A DNA stretch of 64,000 nt from Actinomyces qiguomingii (GCF_004102025.1 NZ_CP025228.1:1922001-1986000), one strand, 5' to 3'; shown: positions 17,385-27,636, counted from the stretch's first letter. The notes: generated from the letters alone by a model not told the origin. Program-made: numbers and translations.

Positions 17385-18629
17385 CTACTCGGCGTCCGCC
17401 GTGGCGGTCGGCTGGGTGGTGGGGGCGGCCGAAGCGCCGGAGCAGACCTCGGGATGGTCCTTGCAGTAGGCGGTTAGCTTCTCCGTGTTCTTCTTCTGCT
17501 CCTCATGGGTGGCGGCGAAGAGGGTGTCGCCGGTCTGCAGATTCACGGTGACGAAGTACAGCCAGTCGCCCTCGGGGGGATCGACAACCGCCTGGATGGC
17601 GGCCTCGCTGGGACTGCCGATAGGGGTCGGTGGCAGTCCGGCGTGCAGATAGGTGTTGTACGCGTTAGCGGAATCGGCGATCTCATCCGTGGTGGGAATG
17701 CCGCCACTGCGGCCCAGCCCGTACAGGACGGTGGAGTCCATCTCCAACCTGCCCCCGGTCTCCCCGTTGGTGTCGGCCAGGCGATTCTCGATCACCCGCG
17801 CCACCTTCCCGTAGTACTCGGCGTGGAAGACCTCCCGCTCAATAATCGAGGCCTTGGTCAGCACCTGTCCGTAGCTCTTCTCCTCCACACCGGCGTTGTT
17901 CAGACGTGTGATCGTGGTGGAGACCATGGAAGCCACCACGTCGGTTGCGCTCGCGTCTTCGGCGATGTCGTAGGTGGAGGGGGCGAGCCACCCTTCCACG
18001 TCGCCGCCGGCGGCCTCTGGCAGCCCGATTCCGGCGGTGTCGGCGAAGGCCTGCTCAACCTCGGCGTCGGTGTAACCGCCTACGCTCATTAGCCTTTCCT
18101 TCACCTGTGCCCTGGTGGCCCCTTCCGGCACGGTCAGGGTGTGGCCGGAACGGGAGGAGGGGTCCAGCAGCAGGGCAACGGCGTTGGCCGCGGACATGTG
18201 CTTCTTGAGGGTGTAGGTGCCGGCCTGTATGTTGCCGGACTTCGAGTTGGCCGCGTAGGCGTCCCTGAACGCCCCAGCGGTGGCCACCACGTCGGCATCG
18301 GCGAGTATCTGGCCGATGTCGGCTCCGGTGGCACCGTCCGGAATGGTGACCACGACGTCATCCCCGCCGGCGCCCGTGTAGTCGGAGATAGCGGTCTGAG
18401 CCGGTTGGGCGCTCCTGATCACGCTGATGGCCTTGTAGCCGCCGAAGCCCACTCCGGCCAGTGCCAGCACCAGCACCAATGCGGTGAGCACGTGCCGGCG
18501 GCGCTTGCGGCGGCGACGGTTGCGCTCGGCTTGTCGGCCATGGCGCCGGCTCTTACGGCTGTCCGACTGTGGTTGCTCCGCGTCGGGGGCCTCAATGCCG
18601 ACGGCAGAGAAGAAGTCGTCCTCGGTCAC
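17385..18629 (-). CDS. mltG: Endolytic peptidoglycan transglycosylase MltG
   Basis: MltG cleaves nascent glycan strands and is thought to set their length. The 414-residue protein has a cytoplasmic acidic then Arg/Lys-rich N-terminus (about 1-45), one membrane helix (about 46-70, LTALVLVLALAGVGFGGY) and an extracellular YceG domain with the catalytic Glu in KASIIEREVF and the downstream ARVIENRLA and YNTYLHAGLPPTPIGSPS segments. The C-terminus has Cys-containing and Thr-rich residues. It overlaps ruvX by 4 nt. The ruvX-mltG-aroE order is conserved in actinobacteria. Confidence 0.94.
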   Translation of the reverse strand: MTEDDFFSAVGIEAPDAEQPQSDSRKSRRHGRQAERNRRRRKRRRHVLTALVLVLALAGVGFGGYKAISVIRSAQPAQTAISDYTGAGGDDVVVTIPDGATGADIGQILADADVVATAGAFRDAYAANSKSGNIQAGTYTLKKHMSAANAVALLLDPSSRSGHTLTVPEGATRAQVKERLMSVGGYTDAEVEQAFADTAGIGLPEAAGGDVEGWLAPSTYDIAEDASATDVVASMVSTTITRLNNAGVEEKSYGQVLTKASIIEREVFHAEYYGKVARVIENRLADTNGETGGRLEMDSTVLYGLGRSGGIPTTDEIADSANAYNTYLHAGLPPTPIGSPSEAAIQAVVDPPEGDWLYFVTVNLQTGDTLFAATHEEQKKNTEKLTAYCKDHPEVCSGASAAPTTQPTATADAE

Positions 18630-19102
18630 TGTCTGCCTCTCTGGATGGGATCGGCCTGCTCGCCCGCCGGGGCATGGGTGGAGCGCTCGGTTGCGAGGGC
18701 CTGTTCAAGTATGACCACGGCGGCCGCCTGATCAACAACGCTTCGGAAACTCTTCTCCCGCCTGCCCGACTCGTGCAACTCCCTGTGGGCGGTGATGGTG
18801 GTCATTCGCTCGTCCACCAGGCGCACCGGCACGGGAGCGATCATCCCCGCGAGGCGGCGCGCCCAACCGCGGGCGTCGTGGGTAGAACTGGAAGAACCTC
18901 CGCTCATATTCCGAGGCAGGCCAACGATCACTTCAAGCGCGTTATGGTCGGCCACGAGGTCGGCGGCCTCCTCGAGGTCGCCGCCATAACGGTCACGGTG
19001 CAAAGTAGTCACGGGAACAGCAAGGATGGCGTCGGCGTCGCAGCGGGCCACGCCCACGCGCACCTTGCCCACGTCGAAGGCGAGCCGAACCCCGGACCTC
19101 AC
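18626..19102 (-). CDS. ruvX: Putative pre-16S rRNA nuclease / Holliday-junction resolvase-like RuvX (YqgF)
   Basis: RNase H-fold protein of 158 residues: LAFDVGKVRVGVARCD (first catalytic Asp at about residue 10), EVIVGLPRNMSGG (about 57-69) and LVDERMTTITAH (about 94-105) followed by the conserved S-V-V-D-Q-A-A-A-V-V-I-L helix with the last Asp. In E. coli YqgF matures the 16S rRNA 5' end. The C-terminal 20 residues are polar and variable. It lies 29 nt after alaS. Confidence 0.93.
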   Translation of the reverse strand: MRSGVRLAFDVGKVRVGVARCDADAILAVPVTTLHRDRYGGDLEEAADLVADHNALEVIVGLPRNMSGGSSSSTHDARGWARRLAGMIAPVPVRLVDERMTTITAHRELHESGRREKSFRSVVDQAAAVVILEQALATERSTHAPAGEQADPIQRGRQ

Positions 19103-19131
19103 AGCAACCCCACTTCAATGTCGCGTGTTCT

Positions 19132-21852
19132 TCAGGCTGTCAGTGCTGCGCTGACGGCAGCCAAGGCCGCGGGGATGGCGGTGGGGTCCTGACCGCCGCC
19201 CTGGGCGAGGTCGTCCTTGCCGCCGCCACCACCACCCAGTGCCTGAGCGGCGGCGCGCACCAGTGTCCCCGCTCGGGCGCCGCGGGCACGAGCCGCTGAA
19301 TTGGTGGCGACGACGACGAACGGACGACCGTTGGCCTCAGCGGCCAAAGCGACTACTACCGCCTCGGACTCGGGTAGGCGTCCACGCACGTCCAGCGCCA
19401 CGGACCGCAGGGCGTCGGCTGAGCCCACCTCACCCAGCGCGGCGCTGGCCAGCAGGTAGTCGCCGGTGCGGCCGGCGGCCGCCGCGATCTGCCCGGCGCG
19501 GGCGGCCAAGGCGGCCTGCTCGGCGGCGGCCAACTTCTTCTCTGCATCCTTCAATCTAGTCAAAAGACTCTCGACGCGTCCGGGAAGCTCCTCGGGCCGC
19601 CCGCCCACCATGGCGGCCAACTGTGACACAAGGGCGTGTTCCTTGTGTTGGAAGCCGTAGGCCGAGTCGGCTACGAGCGCGTCGATGCGGCGCACTCCGG
19701 AACCGATGGACCCCTCCCCCAACAGGGCGATGCGGCCGATGTGGCCGGTGGATGGCACGTGGGTGCCACCACACAGCTCCCGGTCGAATCCGTCGCCGAT
19801 TGTCACCACCCGCACCTGCTTGCCGTACTTCTCCCCGAACAGGGCGATTGCTCCGGAGGCCCGCGCCTCCTCCAGGTCCATGACCTCGGTGGTGACCGGG
19901 AGATTCTCGGCGACGCGCTCGTTGACCAGGGCCTCAATGTCATCCATCTGCCCGCCAGTTAGCGCCGAGCCGTGACGGAAGTCGAAACGCAGCCGGGCCG
20001 GAGAGTTCTCACTACCGGCTTGGGCGGCGTCGGAAGACACGATTTGGCGCAGACCCGCGTAAACCATGTGGGTGGAGGTGTGCGCGCGGGCGATGGCCAG
20101 ACGCCGCACCGTGTCGATCTCGGCGTAGGCGCGTTCACCCAGGGCGGCTGTGCCCTCGGTGAGTGTGCCACGGTGCACGGACAGGCCGGCAATGGGTGCC
20201 TGGACGTCGTGCACCTCAATGACTCCGCCGTCGGCCAGCCGGATGGTGCCGTGGTCGGCCAGCTGCCCGCCCATCTCGGCGTAGAAGGGGGTGCGGTCAA
20301 GGATGACCTCCACCTCCGCTGGGGCGGTGGCCGCCGGGACGGGCACGCCGTCGACCAGCAGACCGGTGACGCTAGCGTCCGCCGCCGACTCGGTGTAGCC
20401 GAGGAACTCCGAGCCGCCGCCCATCTGCTTCTCTATGTCCTGGAAAACGCGCACGTCGGTGTGCCCGGCCTTTTTGGCGCGGGCGTCGGCGCGGGCGCGC
20501 TCCTTCTGCTCCTCCATGAGGGTGCGGAAGGTGGACTCATCAACGTCCACACCCTGCTCGGCGGCCATCTCCAGGGTCAGGTCGATCGGGAAGCCGTAGG
20601 TGTCATGCAGCTCAAAGGCCGCTTTGCCGGGCACGATCGGGCGGGCGCCGCGGCCCGATGCCGCGGCCTCCTGCTTAGCCGAGGCGACGGTGGTATCCAG
20701 AATCGTGGTGCCGGCGGCCAGGGTGCGGCGGAAGGCCTCCTCTTCGGCGTAGGCGACCTGGGAGATGGTTTCCCAGCCAGTTTCGAGCTCCGGATATGAG
20801 GCCTTCATGGCGTCTTTGGAGGTGGTTAGCAGAGTGGGCAGCGTGGCCTCGCCGACGCCGAGCAGGCGCATGGAGCGCACCGCGCGGCGGATCAGGCGCC
20901 GCAGCACGTAGCCGCGGCCGTCGTTGCCGGGGCGTACGCCGTCACCGATTAGCATCAGGGCGGAGCGGACGTGGTCGGCAACCACGCGCAGGCGTACATC
21001 GTCCAGGTAGGCGTCGCCGGCCTGGGGCCCAACGGCGCCGCGGCCGTAGGTCTTGCCGCTCATGGCTTCGGCGGCGGCGATGACGGGGTAGACCTCGTCA
21101 ATCTCATACATGTTGGGCTTGTCCTGCATGATGAATGCCAGACGTTCAAGGCCCAGGCCGGTATCTATGGCGGTGTGGTCGAGTCTGCCGACAAGCTCGA
21201 AGTCGTGGCCCTCGCCCTCACCGCGGATGAACTCGTCGAACACCAGGTTCCAGATCTCCAGGAAGCGGTCGCCGGCCGTGTCCGCCAGCGGGCCGCCGTC
21301 CGGGCCGTAGTCGGGGCCGCGGTCGTAGTGGATCTCGCAACAGGAGCCGGCCGGGCCGGGCTGCCCGGTGGACCAGGAGATCTCCGCAAAGGGCAGCAGC
21401 TGGACACGTTCCGCGGGAACGCCGATCACCCGGGTCCAGTGGTCGAAGGAGACCTTATCTTCCTCCCAGATGGTCATCCACAGCCGGTCGCCGTCCAGGC
21501 CGTACTTGCCCTCCTCCCGGCTGCCGGTCAGCAGATCCCAGGCATAGTCGATAGCCCCCTCCTTGAAGTAGTCGCCGAAGGAGAAGTTGCCGTTCATCTG
21601 GAAGAAGGTGCCGTGGCGGGTGGTGCGTCCGACGTTGTCGATGTCATTGGTGCGGATGCACTTCTGCACCGAGGCGGCACGCGGCCAGGGCGCCTTCTCG
21701 GTGCCCAGGATGTAGGGGATGAAGGGGACCATGCCGGCCACAGTGAACAGGATGGAGGGTTCCGGTGACACTAAGGACACGGAGGGGCGGATCTCGTGAT
21801 CGTTCGCCGCGAAGTAGTCCAGCCAGCGGGAGCGGATCTGTGAGGTGCGCAT
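19132..21852 (-). CDS. alaS: Alanyl-tRNA synthetase
   Basis: Charges tRNA-Ala. The start at 21852 gives MRTSQIRSRWLDYF, the normal AlaRS N-terminus, and 906 residues; a longer reading to 21900 adds an unlikely polar leader. The class II aminoacylation domain (about 1-260) includes SILFTVAGMVPFIPY and RTTRHGTFFQMNGNFSFGD. The editing domain has the zinc motif H-x3-H (RAHTSTHMVY) and the C-x3-H (CGGTHV). The C-terminal Gly-rich C-Ala region carries GGGGGGKDDLAQGGG (about 880-895). All expected landmarks are present. Confidence 0.96.
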   Translation of the reverse strand: MRTSQIRSRWLDYFAANDHEIRPSVSLVSPEPSILFTVAGMVPFIPYILGTEKAPWPRAASVQKCIRTNDIDNVGRTTRHGTFFQMNGNFSFGDYFKEGAIDYAWDLLTGSREEGKYGLDGDRLWMTIWEEDKVSFDHWTRVIGVPAERVQLLPFAEISWSTGQPGPAGSCCEIHYDRGPDYGPDGGPLADTAGDRFLEIWNLVFDEFIRGEGEGHDFELVGRLDHTAIDTGLGLERLAFIMQDKPNMYEIDEVYPVIAAAEAMSGKTYGRGAVGPQAGDAYLDDVRLRVVADHVRSALMLIGDGVRPGNDGRGYVLRRLIRRAVRSMRLLGVGEATLPTLLTTSKDAMKASYPELETGWETISQVAYAEEEAFRRTLAAGTTILDTTVASAKQEAAASGRGARPIVPGKAAFELHDTYGFPIDLTLEMAAEQGVDVDESTFRTLMEEQKERARADARAKKAGHTDVRVFQDIEKQMGGGSEFLGYTESAADASVTGLLVDGVPVPAATAPAEVEVILDRTPFYAEMGGQLADHGTIRLADGGVIEVHDVQAPIAGLSVHRGTLTEGTAALGERAYAEIDTVRRLAIARAHTSTHMVYAGLRQIVSSDAAQAGSENSPARLRFDFRHGSALTGGQMDDIEALVNERVAENLPVTTEVMDLEEARASGAIALFGEKYGKQVRVVTIGDGFDRELCGGTHVPSTGHIGRIALLGEGSIGSGVRRIDALVADSAYGFQHKEHALVSQLAAMVGGRPEELPGRVESLLTRLKDAEKKLAAAEQAALAARAGQIAAAAGRTGDYLLASAALGEVGSADALRSVALDVRGRLPESEAVVVALAAEANGRPFVVVATNSAARARGARAGTLVRAAAQALGGGGGGKDDLAQGGGQDPTAIPAALAAVSAALTA

Positions 21853-21942
21853 GAGAGCCTCGTCCTGTTCTCGTATCGGGGTAGGGCGTGCAGTAGGCAC
21901 GCGGCGGTTGGAGGATCGGGGCGAGATTACCCCGAATACCGC

Positions 21943-21977
21943 GGACGCCCCGAACCGTTATGCGGTCCGGAGCGTCC
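21943..21977 (-). terminator. Candidate terminator downstream of rpsD
   Basis: Imperfect inverted repeat (15 bp arms, two mismatches, outer sequence GGACGC/GCGTCC) around a 5-base loop, between the rpsD stop and alaS. It could terminate or attenuate transcription from rpsD into alaS. Confidence 0.5.
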
Positions 21978-21998
21978 CGGCATCATCAAGGGGTGGGA

Positions 21999-22622
21999 TC
22001 AGCGCGAGTAGTACTCGACGACCATCTGCACGTCGCAGGTGACCGGTACCTCGTCGCGCTGGGGCCGACGCACCAGCTGGGCCTGCAGCTTCTCAAGCTC
22101 CACGCTCAGATAATCGGGTACCGGCGGCAGCACGTCGCGATGGGTGCCGGCCGCAGCCACCTGGAAGGGCACCATCACCTGAGAACGGGGCCGCACCTGG
22201 ATGGTCTGGCCAGGCTTGACGCGGAAGGAGGGGCGGTCGACGACCTCTCCGTCAACCATGATGTGCCGGTGGACGACGCTCTGACGGGCCTGAGCGATGG
22301 TACGGGCGAAGCCGGCTCGCAGCACCAGGGCGTCCAGACGCATCTCCAGCAGCTCCACCAGGGACTCGCCGGTCCTGCCCTTCTCGCGACGGGCCTCCTC
22401 GAAGACCTTCTGCAGCTGGGCTTCACGGATGCCGTACTGGGCACGCAGGCGCTGCTTCTCCTTGAGCCGGACCGCGTAGTCGGACTCGGTGCGACGGCGG
22501 GCGCGGCCGTGTTCGCCCGGACCATAGGGGCGCTTCTCGAAGTAGCGCACGGCCTTGGGGGTCAGCGGGATGCCGAGGGCGCGTGAGAGACGCACCTGGC
22601 GGCGGGAACGTGAAGAGCTCAT
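21999..22622 (-). CDS. rpsD: 30S ribosomal protein S4
   Basis: Primary 16S rRNA-binding protein that nucleates 30S assembly. The start at 22622 gives MSSSRSRRQVRLSRALGIPL and 207 residues. KAVRYFEKRPYGPGEHGR (about 23-40) is typical of actinobacterial S4, followed by the S4 RNA-binding fold (MRLDALVLRAGFARTIAQAR, about 93-112). A GGAAGAAG element precedes the start. The upstream Arg-rich in-frame stretch to 22742 is not coding-like. The zinc-binding cysteines near the N-terminus of C+ forms are absent, so this is the zinc-free type. The leader region carries the second 22 bp repeat array. Confidence 0.95.
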   Translation of the reverse strand: MSSSRSRRQVRLSRALGIPLTPKAVRYFEKRPYGPGEHGRARRRTESDYAVRLKEKQRLRAQYGIREAQLQKVFEEARREKGRTGESLVELLEMRLDALVLRAGFARTIAQARQSVVHRHIMVDGEVVDRPSFRVKPGQTIQVRPRSQVMVPFQVAAAGTHRDVLPPVPDYLSVELEKLQAQLVRRPQRDEVPVTCDVQMVVEYYSR

Positions 22623-22811
22623 TGACTTCTTCCTGTCGGATCGGTTCGCACGCCGTGAGCGGATGCCCCGGCGCGGGGCCGGCCTTGGAGGCTGAGGCCC
22701 CAGGAGCGCCCGCAGGCGCCGGGAGGGCGCTGCCGCGGGCAACTCGCAAACACTAGCGCGCAGACCTTGGGTGGCGCACGCTGATTCCGCCGGTGTGAGC
22801 CGGTCCTCACC

Positions 22812-22855
22812 CGCCGAGTTCGGTCGTTATTACTGCCGAGTTCGGTCGTTATGGC
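22812..22855. repeat. Two tandem 22 bp units with core CCGAGTTCGG (same family as 4169-4234)
   Basis: Units at 22812-22833 and 22834-22855 match the pyrR-upstream units, with TCGTTATTAC / TCGTTATGGC tails. The final unit again ends in TATGGC. The array lies between the 3' end of the TauE-like gene (6 bp away) and the 5' region of rpsD. The rest of 22623-22811 shows no gene. Confidence 0.85.
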
Positions 22856-22861
22856 GCAGGA

Positions 22862-23701
22862 TCACGGGTCTGGAGCATGTCGGCGGGTACGCAGCAGCGT
22901 GGAGATGATCACATAGACCAGAAACAAGTTAAACAGTACGGAACCGGTGCGAGGGCTCACGGCACCCGCTGTCACGCTGCCCAGCGGGGACGCGGTAGCC
23001 GAGGCGATGCCCACCGCCACTCCCACCCGGATATCGGCGACGCCGTGGCGCAGGTTGGTGATCGAGCCGGACAGAGCCGTGGGTAGGATCACCACCAGGG
23101 AGGTGCCACGGGCCAATAGGTCGCCGATGCCGAGGGCCAGCTGGGTGCCTGGCACGATGACGGCTCCGCCGCCCACGCCCACCAGCCCCGACATTACTCC
23201 GGCAGCCATACCGACGCCGACCAGCGCGGCACCGCTGATGAGGGTAAGTGTCAGCTCAGCATCACGCACGGGCGTCATGATTTGCTGCGAGACGATCACG
23301 AGCAGGACGAACCCCACGAAGAACCAGGGCAGTACACGTCCCGGCAGGGTGTGTAGCAGCCGGACTCCGATCTGAGCACCGGTCAGCGAGCCGGTCATCA
23401 GGAGTACGGCAGCGACCGGCGACACCTGCCCCTGGACTGCGTACGAGACGGCACCGACAATCGAGGTGGGCACAATGGCGATCAGTGAGGTAGCGGAGGC
23501 ACGGCGTTGGTCCATGCCGGCGAAGGCAACCAGGGCCGGCACGAGTACCAGCCCGCCACCGACGCCGAACAGGCCGGCCAGGAAGCCAGCGCCAAGCCCT
23601 ATGGCGATGATCGCCGGCCAGCGTCGTGCGGACGGCTGCGCCGCAGAACCCGACCTGGAGTCGTTGAACCCAGGTTCTTCGCCGTCGGGGATCTTGCTCA
23701 C
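22862..23701 (-). CDS. TauE/SafE-family sulfite / anion exporter-like permease
   Basis: Integral membrane protein with about eight hydrophobic segments and the two family repeats, each holding a Gly-rich motif: GLFGVGGGLVLVPALV in the first half and GLVGVGGGAVIVPGTQ in the second. TauE/SafE proteins move sulfur-containing anions such as sulfite or sulfoacetate, but most members are unassigned. The start is uncertain: GTG at 23701 (AGGG spaced 8 nt, 25 nt after rarA) gives 279 residues; ATG at 23752 would overlap rarA. A polar N-terminal stretch precedes the first helix. Confidence 0.85.
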   Translation of the reverse strand: MSKIPDGEEPGFNDSRSGSAAQPSARRWPAIIAIGLGAGFLAGLFGVGGGLVLVPALVAFAGMDQRRASATSLIAIVPTSIVGAVSYAVQGQVSPVAAVLLMTGSLTGAQIGVRLLHTLPGRVLPWFFVGFVLLVIVSQQIMTPVRDAELTLTLISGAALVGVGMAAGVMSGLVGVGGGAVIVPGTQLALGIGDLLARGTSLVVILPTALSGSITNLRHGVADIRVGVAVGIASATASPLGSVTAGAVSPRTGSVLFNLFLVYVIISTLLRTRRHAPDP

Positions 23702-23726
23702 CCGGTTGACCCTATCGCGACGCCGA

Positions 23727-25190
23727 TCAGCCGCTGCTACTTCCAGCATCATTAGGCCCGTGGGTGATTCGCCGGATGGCCACCAGACGCCGCGTGAGTT
23801 GCTCCTCGAAACCGTTGGTGGTGGGCTGGTAGTACTCAGCCCCAACCAATTCGTCGGGCAGGTACTGCTGGGAGACCACGCCGTGCGGGAAGTCGTGTGG
23901 GTAGCGGTAACCGGCGCCGTGTCCGAGGCGCTGCGCACCCGCATAATGGGCGTCGCGCAGGTGGGCAGGCACCTGCCCGCCCCGCCCCGCGTGAACATCC
24001 GCTGTGGCCCGACTGATGCCGACCGTCACCGCATTGGACTTCGGTGCCGTGGCGACTGCCAGAGCCGCCTGTGCGAGCACCAACTGCGCCTCCGGCATGC
24101 CGATCAGGGCGACTGCCTGCTGCGCGGCCACAGCGGTTGACAACACAGTGGGGTCGGCCAGACCTACGTCCTCGGCTGCGTGAATGGTGATGCGCCGGGC
24201 GATATAGCGGGGGTCCTCCCCCGCGGCGAGCATGCGCGCCAGGTAGTGCAGGGTCGCGTCAGGGTCGGATCCGCGCATCGACTTGATGAACGCACTGATC
24301 ACGTCGTAATGCTGGTCACCCTGCCGGTCGTAGCGCACCGCGGCCACGTCCGCGGCCCGTTCAACATCGGTGAGCGTTATCGTCGGCGTGGCGGCGTCCA
24401 CTTCCTCATTCCGATCAGCCCCGCCGGTAGTACTCGTCGTCGCCTTATCGGTGCGCGTGGCTGCGGGAGTGGCGGCCAAAACGGCGCCGGCGGCCGCCTC
24501 CAAAATTGTCAGCGCTTTACGGGCGTCGGAACCGGCCAGCCGCACGATCTGCTCGCGGGCAGGTTCATCCAGGGCGACGGCGCCGGCCAGACCGGCTGCG
24601 TCGGTCAGTGCCCGATCCACCAGGGCGCCGACGGCGTCGGCCTCCAGCGGGTGCAGGGTGAGCAGTAAAGAGCGGGACAGCAGCGGGGATACCACTGAGA
24701 AGCTAGGATTCTCGGTGGTTGCGGCCATCAGCGTGACCCAGCGGTTCTCGACGCTGGGCAGCAGCGCGTCCTGCTGGGAGCGCGAGAAGCGGTGCACCTC
24801 GTCGACGAACAGCACGGTCTCCTCGCCCGCAGCCAGAAGCCGGCGGGCGTCGGTTACAACCTGACGGATGTCCTTAACACCGGCGGTTACGGCGGATAGC
24901 TCCACGAAACGCCGTCCGGAGCCGCGCGCAACCAGATAGGCGAGTGTGGTCTTGCCGGTGCCGGGCGGTCCCCACAGGATGACGCTCGCCACGCCCGCCC
25001 CGTGGGTGCTCCCTGATGGGGGCTCAACGAGGCGCCGCAGTGGTGAGCCGGGCGCTAGCAGATGATCCTGGCCGAGCACCTCATCCAGTGTGCGTGGTCG
25101 CATCCGCACAGCTAACGGAGCATGAGCGTCGACGGGCAGGCCGATGTCATCGGTGCCGGCGCTCTCAAACAGGTCTGTCCCCTGATTCAT
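23727..25190 (-). CDS. rarA: Replication-associated recombination protein A (RarA/MgsA AAA+ ATPase)
   Basis: Clamp-loader-like AAA+ ATPase acting at stalled replication forks. 487 residues: [20 protein letters not shown] (about 26-45), Walker [17 protein letters not shown] (about 71-86), Walker [17 protein letters not shown] (about 124-139), [10 protein letters not shown] and the arginine-finger region SRSLLLTL. The C-terminal half has the tetramerisation domain ([42 protein letters not shown]). A low-complexity insert of about 35 Ala/Thr/Asp residues (about 240-275) interrupts the usual helical region. The gene is divergent from the MMPL transporter with an 81 bp gap that must hold both promoters. 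Confidence 0.94.
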   Translation of the reverse strand: MNQGTDLFESAGTDDIGLPVDAHAPLAVRMRPRTLDEVLGQDHLLAPGSPLRRLVEPPSGSTHGAGVASVILWGPPGTGKTTLAYLVARGSGRRFVELSAVTAGVKDIRQVVTDARRLLAAGEETVLFVDEVHRFSRSQQDALLPSVENRWVTLMAATTENPSFSVVSPLLSRSLLLTLHPLEADAVGALVDRALTDAAGLAGAVALDEPAREQIVRLAGSDARKALTILEAAAGAVLAATPAATRTDKATTSTTGGADRNEEVDAATPTITLTDVERAADVAAVRYDRQGDQHYDVISAFIKSMRGSDPDATLHYLARMLAAGEDPRYIARRITIHAAEDVGLADPTVLSTAVAAQQAVALIGMPEAQLVLAQAALAVATAPKSNAVTVGISRATADVHAGRGGQVPAHLRDAHYAGAQRLGHGAGYRYPHDFPHGVVSQQYLPDELVGAEYYQPTTNGFEEQLTRRLVAIRRITHGPNDAGSSSG

Positions 25191-25271
25191 GTATACGATT
25201 CAACACCCGATCCGCCATTGGCCAGAGCGCCGAGGTCTCTAAGGTGCGGCCGGTCTGCCAGACTAGGGCGC

Positions 25272-27599
25272 ATGCTTGCCTGGCTCTCCCGTCGCGTCGT
25301 CAAGGACGCTTGGATCATTGTCGGCACGTGGACGCTCCTGGCCGGTGTGCTCTTCACCGTGTCTGTGACGGGGCTGGGCGGTGCGAACCTGTTCGCCCGA
25401 GCAGACGCCGGCGGCACATCAATAGCCGGCACCAACAGCGCGGAAGGTGAGCAGATCCTGGACACTCTGTCCGGAGATGCCGAAACGGTCACGTTGATGG
25501 TCACCGATATCGATATCTCCGACGCCGACGCTCAACAGGCGGTCGCCGACATGCTTGAGGACGCGCATGAGGACCTGCGCGCGCTGGTGGGCCAGCAGAA
25601 CGTCATCGACCCATTCGTCGTCCCCGGGATGTTGAACGAACCAGCGGCTCAAATGCTGGCGTCCAAGCAACTGGACGGTTTCCTGATGGTCGTGACGGTG
25701 GACCCCAACGGGGATGCGGTGGCCGATCCTGCGGATGAGACTTATGCGGCTGAGGTCGCCCGACTGGTGAGCCGGGTCGAGACGCGTATGGCGCGGGTGC
25801 CCGATGAGCTCAGAGCGATCGAGCCCGAGGCGCGCGGCATTGTCTCCGACGACGCCCTGATGGCCAAGGCGGTGACCGAGCAGGTGCATACCGATCTGAT
25901 CCGGGGCGAGTTGATCGCCCTGCCGTTGGCTTTGCTAATCATGGTGCTCGTTTTCGGCGGTTTCCTGGCCGCCGGCATGCCGCTGTTTGGGGCACTGGTG
26001 TCTATTGGCGGAACCATGGGGATGCTTTACGCCCTGAGCTTCTTCATGAATCTGCAGTCCTTCGTCATCAACGTCGTGGCGGTCATCACACTTGGACTTT
26101 CGATTGACTACGGACTGCTGATCACCTCTCGGTACCGGGAGGAATTGGCTAAATCTCGGGACGCTGAAAGCGCCGGGCAGGGTCGGCAGCCGCGCCGTCG
26201 CCGCACCGGACGACGTGACACGCTCATCACCGACTGCATGACCACCACATTGACGACAGCCGGACGTACCGTAGTGTTCTCGGCACTGACGGTTGCGGCA
26301 TGCATGCTCGGACTGGTGTTACTGGGGCCGGCCGTCCTGCATTCGATCGGCATCGCCTGCCTGGCCTCATGTCTGATTGCGGCGGCCGCCGCAATCACCC
26401 TGGTACCGGCGATACTGGTGTTGCTCGGGCGACGCATGCTGCGACCACCACTATTGCAACGCATCCCGCTGGTGGGTCCCCTTCAAAGGCGCCTGGGTGA
26501 CGTCGACAGGGAACGTGGGATGTTCCGGTGGGTCGCGCGGCAGGTGCAGCGCATGGCCTGGGTGGTGTTGGTGGCCTGTGTGGTGGCGCTGGTGGTGCTG
26601 GCCTCCCCGGCTCGGAACCTGCACATGCTCGTGTCCACCACCGAGCTGTTGCCCGCGGATTCCGACCAGCGCACTTATTTGTCGGTCCTGGAGGAGAGCT
26701 ACTCGGCGGTCACCAGGCAGGACGCAACCGTGGTCATAGCGTCCACCGGCGAGACAGTGACCGACTTCATCAACAGTGAGGTGGCCGGCGTCGACGGCGT
26801 GGCGGAGGTGTTGCGGGTGGCAACTGCAGGTGACTACACGGTTATCTACCTGGATCTGGCCGCAGACACAGCCTCCCGCCAGGCCGAGAACGCCGTTGCC
26901 TCCATCCGGGCACTCGCCGCGCCCGCCGACATGTGGGTCACTGGGCAGGCGGCCAGTCAGCTCGACTTCCGGCAGGCGCTGTTGGCAGCCTCGCCTTGGT
27001 TTGGCGGATTCATCGCCTTGGCGACCTTCATTCTGCTGTTCCTCATGACCGGCTCCGTGCTATTGCCCATGAAGGCTCTGACGATCACCCTGTTGTCGCT
27101 GGCGGCCTCCTTGGGAGTGCTGACCTGGGTGTTCCAGGAGGGCCACCTGACCGGGCTTCTCGGCTTCGCTCCCGTCGGCGGGGTGGAGGCCTATGTGGTG
27201 GTGACGGCGCTGGCCGTGGGCTTTGGAGTAGCCATGGACTATGAGGTGTTCCTGCTGGGACGCATCAAGGAGTACTGGGACGCGGGAGCTGATAATGACA
27301 CCGCTGTGGCGAAGGGATTGCAGCGTTCGGGCCGCATCATCACCTTCGCCGCACTGATCATGGTGGTGGTCTTCCTGGGCTTCATCAGCGGCGAACAGCT
27401 GATAGTCAAGGAGATCGGTTTGGCATTGGCGATCGTGGTTGCGCTGGACGCCACCCTGGTGCGCATGTTGCTAGTGCCGGCCTTCATGACTCTGTTGGGC
27501 CGGTGGAACTGGTGGGCTCCCGAACCGTTCAAGCGGGTCTACGAGCGCTACGGGTTCGATGACGCCCCTGCCCTAGTCCCCCGGCCTGAGCCCCTGTAG
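25272..27599 (+). CDS. MMPL-family RND-type transporter
   Basis: 775-residue membrane protein with the RND layout: one N-terminal helix (about 12-32), an extracellular domain (about 33-200), five or six helices (about 205-390 region, VLVFGGFLAAGMPLFGAL, TLGLSIDYGLLITSRYREEL), a second extracellular domain, then a second bundle with the matching GFGVAMDYEVFLLGRIKEYW motif. The two D-Y motifs (SIDYGLL, AMDYEVF) are the proton-relay signatures of MMPL proteins, which export lipids, siderophores or drugs in actinobacteria. A basic cytoplasmic loop (RQPRRRRTGRRD) lies in the first half. The start is ATG 25272 (MLAWLSRRV); the upstream in-frame extension to 25122 overlaps rarA and is rejected. Substrate not predictable. 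Confidence 0.9.
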   Translation: MLAWLSRRVVKDAWIIVGTWTLLAGVLFTVSVTGLGGANLFARADAGGTSIAGTNSAEGEQILDTLSGDAETVTLMVTDIDISDADAQQAVADMLEDAHEDLRALVGQQNVIDPFVVPGMLNEPAAQMLASKQLDGFLMVVTVDPNGDAVADPADETYAAEVARLVSRVETRMARVPDELRAIEPEARGIVSDDALMAKAVTEQVHTDLIRGELIALPLALLIMVLVFGGFLAAGMPLFGALVSIGGTMGMLYALSFFMNLQSFVINVVAVITLGLSIDYGLLITSRYREELAKSRDAESAGQGRQPRRRRTGRRDTLITDCMTTTLTTAGRTVVFSALTVAACMLGLVLLGPAVLHSIGIACLASCLIAAAAAITLVPAILVLLGRRMLRPPLLQRIPLVGPLQRRLGDVDRERGMFRWVARQVQRMAWVVLVACVVALVVLASPARNLHMLVSTTELLPADSDQRTYLSVLEESYSAVTRQDATVVIASTGETVTDFINSEVAGVDGVAEVLRVATAGDYTVIYLDLAADTASRQAENAVASIRALAAPADMWVTGQAASQLDFRQALLAASPWFGGFIALATFILLFLMTGSVLLPMKALTITLLSLAASLGVLTWVFQEGHLTGLLGFAPVGGVEAYVVVTALAVGFGVAMDYEVFLLGRIKEYWDAGADNDTAVAKGLQRSGRIITFAALIMVVVFLGFISGEQLIVKEIGLALAIVVALDATLVRMLLVPAFMTLLGRWNWWAPEPFKRVYERYGFDDAPALVPRPEPL

Positions 27600-27636
27600 G
27601 ACCTGGAGGTCTGCAGGCCTGTAGGAGCATTTCGGT

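Noticed and set aside
25122..25271. 50-codon extension of the MMPL transporter
   Set aside because: Overlaps rarA on the other strand; the true MMPL N-terminus (MLAWLSRRV) starts at 25272.
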